From assembly GCF_900105945.1 (NCBI RefSeq), contig NZ_FNSO01000004.1, forward strand, positions 3,658,001 through 3,722,000: 64,000 bases of DNA, written 5' to 3'. Below, in pieces: positions 32,573 to 40,215 of this stretch. The translations under genes were made by a program, and so were the position numbers. Source of the DNA: Amycolatopsis tolypomycina. Lineage in GTDB: Bacteria > Actinomycetota > Actinomycetes > Mycobacteriales > Pseudonocardiaceae. Position 1 is the first letter of the stretch; each line of letters starts with the position of its first letter. A model generated the notes under the pieces. The model had not been told where the DNA came from. It saw only the letters and a list, made by a program, of their open reading frames with translations, and ran no database searches.

Positions 32573-32666
32573 CGTGAACCCCTTTCACGTCTACCGGGAA
32601 GTGCCCAGCGGACGCCCCGGGGAAACGGTGCAGGCGTGTCAGCTGGCGCGAAACGATCGTGGCAGG

Positions 32667-33671
32667 TCACGAGCCGTGAAAGACCTGGTTGACGAACACG
32701 GCGGCCACCACCCCGGCGGCGACGAGCACGGTGAGCACGAAGAGCAGGACCCACGGAACCTGCCGGATGGGCCGCTGCCGGGGAAAGACGACCGCCCGCG
32801 CCGACGGAGTCCACGCGACGGGCTCGTCTTCGACCGGCGCCGGCGCGGGTTCCGTGGGCACGGGCACGACGGCGGGCAGTTCGGGCAGCCGGTCGAGCAC
32901 CGGGAGCCGGGCGGGAAACCCGTCGGCGATGAGGGCGGCCCGGGGTGGGGCGAGGTGCGCCAGCGAGAGGGCGTAGCAGGCGTCGAGGACGTCATCGGCG
33001 GACCAGACGGTCCGCCACCGGTTGTGCTGGGCGATGATCCGCCGCAACCCGCGAGGATCGGCGAGGACGACGGCCACGCCGGCCACGGGTTTCGGCTCGG
33101 GCCAGTGCAGGGCCGGTGGGCCGGGCGGCGGCGCGGGGGCTGGGGCGGCGGGGCCTCCGGGAAGGATCGCGCGCTGGCTGGGCGACTTCGGCGCCGGTTC
33201 GTTCGGCCGCTCCGCCTCGCTTCCCGAGGCGGCATCAGCGGGACCCGCCACCTCCGGCCCGCCCGCCGCCACAGCCGCCCACTCACCCAACCGCAGGTCC
33301 CGCTCCCCCGCGGCGTCGCCCCGCCGTTCCGCCGGCGGGACCACCGCGACCAGGCCCGTCACATGCCGGCCCCCCTCGTGGCCGGCCAACGCTCCGCGTG
33401 CCGCCGCGACTGCCAGGCCCGTCCGGTCGCCCGGGCCCGGCCACTCCGCCGGGCCGGGCTCGTGGGCCGCTATCACCACCACTCCGCAGCGGGTGAACAC
33501 CAGGGCGTCCACGAACCGCGGCCCCAGCCTGCTCGGCAACGCGATGCCCGCCAGTGCCAGCCCCGTCAGGTGGTTCGGGCCCGGGCCCCACGAGCGCAGC
33601 ACCCGCTCCAGGTGCTCGGCCGCCGCCGGGCGGGGGCGGCTTTCCTCGGTGTGCTGGCGGGCCACGAGCAC
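32667..33671 (-). CDS. Hypothetical protein with C-terminal membrane anchor
   Basis: I do not recognise a family. The 334-residue protein has an N-terminal soluble part (HLERVLRSWGPGPNHLTGLA, FTRCGVVVIAAHEPGPAEWP), which resembles the start of a nuclease-related or NERD-like domain only weakly. A Pro/Ala-rich linker follows at about 170-200, then a second soluble segment with LRRIIAQHNRWRTVWSADDV, and one C-terminal membrane helix (WVLLFVLTVLVAAGVVAAVF). It would be tail-anchored, with the bulk in the cytoplasm. The GTG at 33671 is preferred because GGGAGG precedes it at 8-nt spacing; a GTG at 33680 abuts the same element. Confidence 0.6.
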   Translation of the reverse strand: MLVARQHTEESRPRPAAAEHLERVLRSWGPGPNHLTGLALAGIALPSRLGPRFVDALVFTRCGVVVIAAHEPGPAEWPGPGDRTGLAVAAARGALAGHEGGRHVTGLVAVVPPAERRGDAAGERDLRLGEWAAVAAGGPEVAGPADAASGSEAERPNEPAPKSPSQRAILPGGPAAPAPAPPPGPPALHWPEPKPVAGVAVVLADPRGLRRIIAQHNRWRTVWSADDVLDACYALSLAHLAPPRAALIADGFPARLPVLDRLPELPAVVPVPTEPAPAPVEDEPVAWTPSARAVVFPRQRPIRQVPWVLLFVLTVLVAAGVVAAVFVNQVFHGS

Positions 33672-33782
33672 GCCGGTCACCTCCCACGACGAGACGCGAG
33701 CACTCCCTCGAAGGTAGGAGGCAACCCCGCCACGCCCCAGCAGCCGAACGAGTGGTCGATCACCACCGTGTGTAGCCGGCAG

Positions 33783-35516
33783 CTATGGCCGCGGGGTGTT
33801 GCGCAGGTTGGCGCGGGCCAGGTCGACCATCTTGCCGACGCCGCCGTTGAGCACCGTCTTCGTCGCGCCCAGCGCGAAGCCGCGCACCATCTCGCCGGTG
33901 ATGCGCGGCGGGATCGACAGCGCGTTCGGGTCGGTCACCACCTCGACCACCGCCGGGCCGGGGTGGGCGAACGCCTTCTCCAGCGCGCCGCGGACGTCGG
34001 CCGGGTCCTCGACGCGCTCGGCGAACACGCCGCAGGCGGCCGCGATCGCCGCGAAGTTCACCGGGGCGTGGTCGGTGCCGAAGTCCGGCAGGCCGTCGAC
34101 GAGCATCTCCAGCTTCACCATGCCCAGCGTGGCGTTGTTGAACACCACCACCTTCACCGGGACGTCGTAGGCCGGCAGCGTCAGCAGGTCGCCCATCAGC
34201 ATGGCCAGCCCGCCGTCGCCCGAGAGGGACACGACCTGGCGGCCCGGCTGGGACAGCTGGGCGCCGATGGCGTGCGGCAGCGCGTTCGCCATGCTGCCGT
34301 GCCGGAACGAGCCCAGCACGCGGCGGCGGCCGTTCGGCGTCAGGTAGCGCGCGGCCCAGACGTTGCCCATGCCGGTGTCCACAGTGAACACCGCGTCGTC
34401 GGCGGCGACCTCGTCGAGCACCGAAGCCACGTACTCCGGGTGGATCGGGCGCCGGTGCTCGATCTTCGTCGTGTAGGCGCCGACGACCTTCTCCAGCTTC
34501 CGCACGTGCTCGCGCAGCATCCGGTCGAGGAACGCGCGGTCGGTGCGCGGGCGCAGCAGCGGCAGCAGGGCGCGCAGCGTCTCGCGCACGTCGCCGTGCA
34601 CGGCCAGGTCCAGCGGCGTACGACGGCCGAGGCGCGACGCGTCGTGGTCGACCTGGATCGTGTGCGCCTGCGGGAGGAAGTTGTCGTACGGGAAGTCGGT
34701 GCCCAGCAGCACGATCCGGTCGGCCTCGTGCATCGCGTCGTAGCAGGCGCCGTAGCCGAGCAGGCCGCTCATGCCGACGTCGAACGGGTTGTCGTACTGG
34801 ATCCACTCCTTGCCGCCGAGCGAGTGCCCGACCGGCGCGGCGAGCGTCTCCGCCAGCGCCATGACCTCGTCGTGCGCGCCTCGGACGCCCGCGCCGGCGA
34901 AGAGCATCACCTTCTCACCGGAGTTCAGCAGGTCGGCGAGGTCCCGGACGGTCTCCGGAGCAGGCACCGCGGGCGACGGCGTCACCAGCGGGAGCCGTTC
35001 GGTGAGCGGCCCGGTGGCCTTGCGGTCGGCGAGGTCGCCCGGGATGGTCAGCACCGCGACGCCGCCCTTGCCGACGGCGGCCTGCGTGGCGATCCGCAGC
35101 AGGCGCGGCAGCTGCGCCGGGTCCGCCACCACCTCGCTGAAGTGGCTGCACTCGGCGAAGAGCCGGTCGGGGTGGGTCTCCTGGAAGAAGCCGGCGCCGA
35201 TCTGGTTCGACGGGATGTGCGACGCGATGGCCAGCACCGGCGCGCCCGAGCGGTGCGCGTCGAACAGGCCGTTGATCAGGTGCAGGTTGCCCGGCCCGCA
35301 GCTGCCCGCGCAGACGGCGAGCTTGCCGGTGACCTGGGCTTCGGCCGCCGCGGCGAAGGCGGCGGTCTCCTCGTGGCGGACGTGCACCCACTCGATGCCG
35401 TCGGTGCGGCGGACCGCGTCGACGATCGGGTTCAGGCTGTCCCCGACGATGCCGTAGATGCGCTCGACCCCGGCGTCGCGCAGGGTCCTGACCAGTTGTT
35501 CTGCCACGGTAGCCAT
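33783..35516 (-). CDS. poxB: Pyruvate oxidase/dehydrogenase (quinone-type), thiamine-diphosphate enzyme
   Basis: The 577-residue protein has the three ThDP-enzyme domains. The catalytic Glu is in VRHEETAAFAAAAEAQVTG (residue 50). The ThDP-binding motif GDGGLAM begins at 433 and ends with NN at 460-461. The middle FAD-type domain is recognisable from GEKVMLFAGAGVRG and IVLLGTDFPYDNFLP. Length and pattern fit PoxB, which decarboxylates pyruvate to acetate and CO2 and passes electrons to membrane quinone; a C-terminal amphipathic tail would mediate membrane contact. The gene is divergent from a LysR regulator, the likely controller. Confidence 0.82.
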   Translation of the reverse strand: MATVAEQLVRTLRDAGVERIYGIVGDSLNPIVDAVRRTDGIEWVHVRHEETAAFAAAAEAQVTGKLAVCAGSCGPGNLHLINGLFDAHRSGAPVLAIASHIPSNQIGAGFFQETHPDRLFAECSHFSEVVADPAQLPRLLRIATQAAVGKGGVAVLTIPGDLADRKATGPLTERLPLVTPSPAVPAPETVRDLADLLNSGEKVMLFAGAGVRGAHDEVMALAETLAAPVGHSLGGKEWIQYDNPFDVGMSGLLGYGACYDAMHEADRIVLLGTDFPYDNFLPQAHTIQVDHDASRLGRRTPLDLAVHGDVRETLRALLPLLRPRTDRAFLDRMLREHVRKLEKVVGAYTTKIEHRRPIHPEYVASVLDEVAADDAVFTVDTGMGNVWAARYLTPNGRRRVLGSFRHGSMANALPHAIGAQLSQPGRQVVSLSGDGGLAMLMGDLLTLPAYDVPVKVVVFNNATLGMVKLEMLVDGLPDFGTDHAPVNFAAIAAACGVFAERVEDPADVRGALEKAFAHPGPAVVEVVTDPNALSIPPRITGEMVRGFALGATKTVLNGGVGKMVDLARANLRNTPRP

Positions 35517-35548
35517 ACCTCCAGCGTGGCGCGCGACGATCGATGCGT

Positions 35549-35563
35549 CCAATGCCTGATTGG
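35549..35563. promoter_or_regulatory. Inverted repeat between poxB and the LysR gene
   Basis: CCAAT-GCCTG-ATTGG is a perfect 5-bp dyad in the 70-nt divergent spacer. LysR-type sites are interrupted dyads of this size; it lies 32 nt from poxB and 23 nt from the LysR start. Confidence 0.5.
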
Positions 35564-35586
35564 GGGAAAATCCATACACTGAGGGC

Positions 35587-36501
35587 ATGGACGTCCAGAC
35601 GCTGCGGCTGTTCCGGGAGGTCGCGGCCGGCGCGACCGTCACCGAGACCGCCGCGCGGGCCCACCTCACCCAGCCGGCCCTGTCCCGCGCCCTCCGGCGG
35701 CTGGAGCACGAGGCCGGCGCCGAGCTGTTCCGCCGGTCCGGGCGGGTGCTGCGGCTGACGCCGGCCGGGCACGCGTTCAGGCGGCACGTCGACCTCGTGC
35801 TCGACCAGCTCGACCAGGGCCTGCGCGAGGTCGGGGAGATCGTCGCGCCGGACACCGGGGTCGTCCCGCTGGCGTTCCTGCACACCTTCGGCACGTGGCT
35901 GGTGCCCGCGGTGCTGAGCGGCTTCCTCGGCGAGCACCCCGGCGCGCGCTTCGAGCTGCGGCAGCACGGCGAGGCCGGGCTCGAGGAAGAGCTCCTCGAC
36001 GGCACCGCGGACGTCGTCATCACCAGCGGCGACCCCGGGCACCCCCAGCTGCACTGGTCCCGGCTGCTCGTCGAGCCGCTGCGGCTCGCGGTGCCCCCGC
36101 GCCACCGGCTCGCCGGGCGGCGGCGGGTGCGCCTCGCCGACGTCGCGGCCGAGACGTTCATCCTGCTGCGCCCGGGATACGCGCTGCGCGAGACGACCGA
36201 GCGGCTGTGCGCCGAGGCCGGGTTCGCCCCGCGCATCGGGTTCGAAGGCGACGAGGTGGAGACCCTGCGCGGGCTCGTGACCGCCGGGCTGGGCGTGGCC
36301 GTCGTGCCGCTCCCCCACACGGCGGAGTTCCCGGCGCCCCACCTCGAACTGACCGATGTGGACGCCGCGCGCGACATCGGGCTCGCGTGGGCGGCAGGGC
36401 GGAATCTTCCGCCGTTGAGCGAAACCTTCCGCCGGCACGTCCTGGCCGCCGCCCCGCGGCTGGTGGCCACCGGCGACGACCGTCCACAAGGGACGATGTG
36501 A
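35587..36501 (+). CDS. LysR-family transcriptional regulator
   Basis: The 304-residue protein begins MDVQTLRLFREVAAGATVTE and continues with the classic LysR HTH AARAHLTQPALSRALRRLEHEAGAELF, then the substrate-binding domain (GVVPLAFLHTFGTWLVPAV and AVVPLPHTAEFPAP). It is divergent from poxB and probably regulates it and itself via the inverted repeat at 35549-35563. The ATG at 35587 matches the conserved N terminus; a start 27 nt upstream is less likely. The chaA-like gene follows by 51 nt on the same strand but has its own strong ribosome-binding site. Confidence 0.85.
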   Translation: MDVQTLRLFREVAAGATVTETAARAHLTQPALSRALRRLEHEAGAELFRRSGRVLRLTPAGHAFRRHVDLVLDQLDQGLREVGEIVAPDTGVVPLAFLHTFGTWLVPAVLSGFLGEHPGARFELRQHGEAGLEEELLDGTADVVITSGDPGHPQLHWSRLLVEPLRLAVPPRHRLAGRRRVRLADVAAETFILLRPGYALRETTERLCAEAGFAPRIGFEGDEVETLRGLVTAGLGVAVVPLPHTAEFPAPHLELTDVDAARDIGLAWAAGRNLPPLSETFRRHVLAAAPRLVATGDDRPQGTM

Positions 36502-36552
36502 GAAGTGCCTTACGGGACAGCGGAACCCGTGCTGGTATGACAGGGTGGAGGC

Positions 36553-37650
36553 ATGGTCGCCGCGCTGAGATCCTTCCTGCTGTCCTGGACCTCCGTCACC
36601 CCGGTGCTCGGCGTGCTCGTGCTGGCGCTCGCCTGGGGCCGCGACCTCGGCCCGGTCTTCGTGGCCCTCGTCGCCGTCGCGCTGGGGGCGACCGTGCTGG
36701 CCGCGGTGCACCACGCCGAAGTCGTCGCCCACCGCGTCGGGGAGCCGTTCGGTTCGCTGGTGCTCGCGGTGGCGGTCACGGTCATCGAGGTCGCGCTGAT
36801 CGTCACGATGATGGTCTCCGGCGGCCCGGAGGCCGGTTCGCTCGCGCGGGACACCGTGTTCGCCGCCGTCATGATCACGACCAACGGCATCGTCGGCATC
36901 TCCCTGCTCGTCGGCGCCCGCCGCTACGGCTCGACGCTGTTCAACTCCGAAGGCAGCGGGGCCGCGCTGGCCACGGTCGCGACGCTGGCCACGCTGAGCC
37001 TGGTGCTCCCGGCGTTCACCTCCAGCACGCCGGGACCGGCGTTCTCCCCCACCCAGCTGACGTTCGCGGCGCTGGCGTCCCTGGTGCTGTACGGGACGTT
37101 CGTGCTGACGCAGACGGTGCGCCACCGCGACTTCTTCCTGCCGGTGGCGGCGGACGGCGCGGTCAAGGAGGACGACCACGCCGACCCGCCGTCGAACCGC
37201 GCCGCCCTGGGCAGCCTGGTGCTGCTGCTGGTGGCGCTGGTCGCGGTGGTCGGGCTGGCGAAGGTGGAGTCACCGGCGATCGAGGCCGGCGTGCGAGCGG
37301 CCGGGTTCCCGCAGTCGTTCGTCGGCGTGGTGATCGCGCTGCTGGTCCTGCTCCCGGAGACGCTGGCGGCGGTCCGCGCGGCCCAGCGCGACCGGATGCA
37401 GATCAGCCTGAACCTGGCGTACGGCTCGGCGATCGCCAGCATCGGCCTGACGATCCCGGCGATCGCGCTGGCGTCGGTGTGGCTGCCGGGCCAGCTGCTG
37501 CTCGGCCTGGGCTCGACCCAGATCGTGCTGCTGGCCCTGACGGTGGTGGTGAGCGTCCTGACGGTGGTCCCCGGCCGGGCGACCCGCCTCCAGGGCGGCG
37601 TGCACCTGGTCCTGCTGGCGGGCTTCCTCGTGCTGGCCATCAACCCCTGA
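36553..37650 (+). CDS. chaA: Calcium/proton (cation/H+) antiporter, ChaA-like
   Basis: The 365-residue membrane protein has about eleven hydrophobic segments and the two CaCA alpha-repeat acidic motifs: AVTVIEVALIVTMMVSGGPE in the first half and LLVLLPETLAAVRAAQRDRM in the second, with the TTNGIVGISLLVGARR segment typical of ChaA. It would exchange Ca2+ or Na+ for protons at the plasma membrane. A GGTGGAGG ribosome-binding site precedes the ATG. Three 21-nt repeats begin 3 nt after its stop codon. Confidence 0.88.
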   Translation: MVAALRSFLLSWTSVTPVLGVLVLALAWGRDLGPVFVALVAVALGATVLAAVHHAEVVAHRVGEPFGSLVLAVAVTVIEVALIVTMMVSGGPEAGSLARDTVFAAVMITTNGIVGISLLVGARRYGSTLFNSEGSGAALATVATLATLSLVLPAFTSSTPGPAFSPTQLTFAALASLVLYGTFVLTQTVRHRDFFLPVAADGAVKEDDHADPPSNRAALGSLVLLLVALVAVVGLAKVESPAIEAGVRAAGFPQSFVGVVIALLVLLPETLAAVRAAQRDRMQISLNLAYGSAIASIGLTIPAIALASVWLPGQLLLGLGSTQIVLLALTVVVSVLTVVPGRATRLQGGVHLVLLAGFLVLAINP

Positions 37651-37653
37651 CGC

Positions 37654-37861
37654 CGTGTCGTCCCCCTGATCACGCGTGTCGACCCTCCCATCACGAGTGA
37701 TGCACCTTCAATCACGCGAGAAGCCTCGCCGGGCACGGCCGATGCCCGGTCCGCCCCACGACCGGCAGGCCGCCACCCGTGCGGGAAGGGGCATCGCCCG
37801 TGATGGGAGGGTCGACACGCGTGATGGGAGAGTCGACACGCGTGATTGGAGGGTCGACACG
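37654..37861. repeat. Array of six 21-nt repeats, three direct and three inverted (array A)
   Basis: Three contiguous 21-mers at 37654-37674, 37675-37695 and 37696-37716 face three inverted 21-mers at 37799-37819, 37820-37840 and 37841-37861, separated by 82 nt of non-repeat DNA. The second left unit and the first right unit are exact complements over all 21 nt. The core in either orientation is CGTGATNGGAG. Outer ends lie 3 nt from the chaA stop and 2 nt from the phosphatase stop, so the array fills the whole gap between convergent genes. Confidence 0.85.
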
Positions 37862-37863
37862 GG

Positions 37864-40215
37864 TCAGGCGGTGGTGACTTCGATGCCGACCACGCAGGTG
37901 TCGTCGTCGGTGTCGGCCGTGCTGTAGGTGAGCAGCCTGTCCAGCTGGTGCTCCAGGCCTCCGTCGTGGCCGTCGACCAGGGTGACCAGGCGGGACACCG
38001 AGTCCTGGACCGGGCGGTCGCGGCGCTCGATCAGGCCGTCGGTGTAGATCAGCAGGATGTCGCCCTCCGCCAGCTGGAGCTCGTCCTCCTCGTACGCCAC
38101 GTCGCGGACCGCCCCCAGCAGTGAACCGCGGATCAGCGGCAAGGTCGTCGCCGTGCCGTCGCGGTGGCGGACGATCGGGGGCAGGTGGCCCGCGCGGGCC
38201 CAGCGCAGCTTCCGGCGGGCCGGGTCGTAGACCGCCGTCACCGCGGTCGCCGTGACGTGGTCGGTCAGGTGGTAGGCCACCAGGTTCAGCCACGTCAGCA
38301 GCTGGGCCGGGCCGGCGCCGGTCGCCGCGAGGCCGCGCAGGGCGTTGCGGAGGCTCACCATGCCCGTCGCGGCGTCGATGCCGTGGCCGGCGACGTCGCC
38401 GACGCACAGCAGGACCTCGCCCGTCGGCAGGGCCACCGCGTCGTACCAGTCGCCGCCGACCAGGTGCTCCTTCTCCGCGGGACGGTAGCGGACCGCCGCC
38501 CGCAGGCCCGGCATGTCGATCGGGCCCTTCGCCGGCGGCATGATCGCGTGCTGCAGCTGCAGCGCCAGCCGGTTGCGCTCCATCGCCTCCTGCTCGGTCT
38601 CGGCCAGCCTGTCCCGCGTGGCCGCCAGCGCCACCTCGGTCCAGTGCTGCGACGAAACGTCCTGGTAGGCGCCCCGGACCGCGACCAGCTCGCCGCGGCC
38701 GTCGACGACCGGCTCGGCGACCACCCGGATGTGCCGGGCGACGCCGTCGGAGCGCTGCAGGCGGAACGCCGTCGACGACGGGCGCTTGTGGTGCAGCACC
38801 GCCCGCAGGAACCGGCCGATCGCCGGCGCGTCGTCGGGGTGCGCGTGCCCGGCCAGCTCGTGCAGCGACAGCGGTGCGGCGTTCGGCAGCAGGCCGTACA
38901 GCGCGAACAGCTCGGTGTTCCAGGTGATCGCGCCGGTCACGACGTTCTCTTCGAAGCCGCCGATGCGGCCCAGCCGCTGGGCGTGCTGCAGCAGCACGGC
39001 GAGCTTCGCCGCGTCGTCCTGGATGCGCAGGATCAGCAGCACGTTCCCGGCGAAGCGGGTGACGCTGACGTCGGTGAGCACCGTCAGCGGCACCTGGTCG
39101 ACCAGGGTCGTGATCGCCATGCTCTCGGCCCGGAACGGCTCGCCGGTGGCGTAGACGCGCTGGATCTTGTCGAGCAAGCCGCTCTCCTCGGCGGCGAGCG
39201 GGTACGACTCCAGCAGCCGCGTGCCGACGATCCGGCTGCGCGGGCGCCCGCCCGGGTCGGCGAACCGGACGTTCGCGTGGTGGACGCGGAAGTCGCCGCC
39301 GTCCTGGCACGGGGTCAGCAGCACGGCCGGGTCGTGCAGGCCGTCGATGAGGTCCACCAGCTCGCCGAGCACGTCGGCCGCCCGGGCCGGCTCCCGGGTG
39401 TCGAGCGTGTACGCGCACAGTTCGGCGAGCGCCTCCAGCTGACGCCGCAGGCGCCCCGGTTCCGCGGGCAACGGGTCGGGCCAGCACATCTCGACGACGC
39501 CGATGATGCGCCCGCCGGTCCCGGTCGGCACCGTCACCCGGCCGCCCCCGGCGAAGGTGTGCTGCCCGATCGACGGCAGGCCGGCCCCGGCGAGCGTCGG
39601 GCACCAGACGGTGTCGCGCTCGAGCAGCGCGCTGCGGGCGGGCGTCGCCACGCCCGGCGGCACGTACCGCCAGCGCGCCGCCTCCTCGGCCGAGAACCCG
39701 GCCGATCCGGCCAGGGTCATCGACCCGTCGGACCCGGCGAGCCACACCGCGACGGCGGTCGCCCCCAGCGGCCGCAGCGCATGGTCCAAAATGGACTCCG
39801 CGACGCGCTGGGTGTCCCCGGCCGCGAGCACGCCGCTCTCCGCGGTCCGCAGCCGGACCGCGACCGAATCGCCGGAGTCGTCGGCTCGGGCCAGGAAATC
39901 CCGCGCCACGTCGGTCACCCGGTCCGCGGCCGCCTCGCCGACGACGTCCGCGGCGAACTCCAGCGGCGTCATCCCGGCGCGCGCGGCCAGGGTCTCCAGC
40001 TGCCGCGCCGCATCGGCGGGCGCGCAGTGCAGGCGCTCCATCAGCACGCCCTTGGCGAGCTCGATCAGGGCACGGCCGTCGGCGACGGCGTGCGCGTGCT
40101 CGATCTCACCGCGCAGGCGCGCGACCGTCTCGGCAAGCCGCGCGAGGTTGGCCGACACCTCCACCGGGGGCAGCACAGTCTGCTCTCCGGCGGGCAACCG
40201 GTCGTCGCCGATCAC
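37864..40215 (-). CDS. ANTAR-GAF-PAS-PP2C (SpoIIE-type) phosphatase
   Basis: The 783-residue protein starts with an ANTAR-like helical domain (ADGRALIELAKGVLMERLHC, about residues 45-100), which in other proteins binds RNA hairpins. GAF-like (about 125-280) and two PAS-like regions (about 290-530) follow. The C-terminal PP2C/SpoIIE domain carries VGGDWYDAVALPTGEVL, VGDVAGHGIDAATGMVSLRN and ILLIYTDGLIERRD, with metal-binding aspartates. Such Rsb-like phosphatases dephosphorylate anti-sigma-antagonists in stress responses. Its start overlaps the hybrid-kinase stop codon, so it probably receives or modifies the kinase signal. Confidence 0.88.
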   Translation of the reverse strand: MIGDDRLPAGEQTVLPPVEVSANLARLAETVARLRGEIEHAHAVADGRALIELAKGVLMERLHCAPADAARQLETLAARAGMTPLEFAADVVGEAAADRVTDVARDFLARADDSGDSVAVRLRTAESGVLAAGDTQRVAESILDHALRPLGATAVAVWLAGSDGSMTLAGSAGFSAEEAARWRYVPPGVATPARSALLERDTVWCPTLAGAGLPSIGQHTFAGGGRVTVPTGTGGRIIGVVEMCWPDPLPAEPGRLRRQLEALAELCAYTLDTREPARAADVLGELVDLIDGLHDPAVLLTPCQDGGDFRVHHANVRFADPGGRPRSRIVGTRLLESYPLAAEESGLLDKIQRVYATGEPFRAESMAITTLVDQVPLTVLTDVSVTRFAGNVLLILRIQDDAAKLAVLLQHAQRLGRIGGFEENVVTGAITWNTELFALYGLLPNAAPLSLHELAGHAHPDDAPAIGRFLRAVLHHKRPSSTAFRLQRSDGVARHIRVVAEPVVDGRGELVAVRGAYQDVSSQHWTEVALAATRDRLAETEQEAMERNRLALQLQHAIMPPAKGPIDMPGLRAAVRYRPAEKEHLVGGDWYDAVALPTGEVLLCVGDVAGHGIDAATGMVSLRNALRGLAATGAGPAQLLTWLNLVAYHLTDHVTATAVTAVYDPARRKLRWARAGHLPPIVRHRDGTATTLPLIRGSLLGAVRDVAYEEDELQLAEGDILLIYTDGLIERRDRPVQDSVSRLVTLVDGHDGGLEHQLDRLLTYSTADTDDDTCVVGIEVTTA

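Noticed and set aside
37654..37861. Reading the 21-mer arrays as a CRISPR
   Set aside because: Units are contiguous without unique spacers, change orientation halfway and no cas gene is present.
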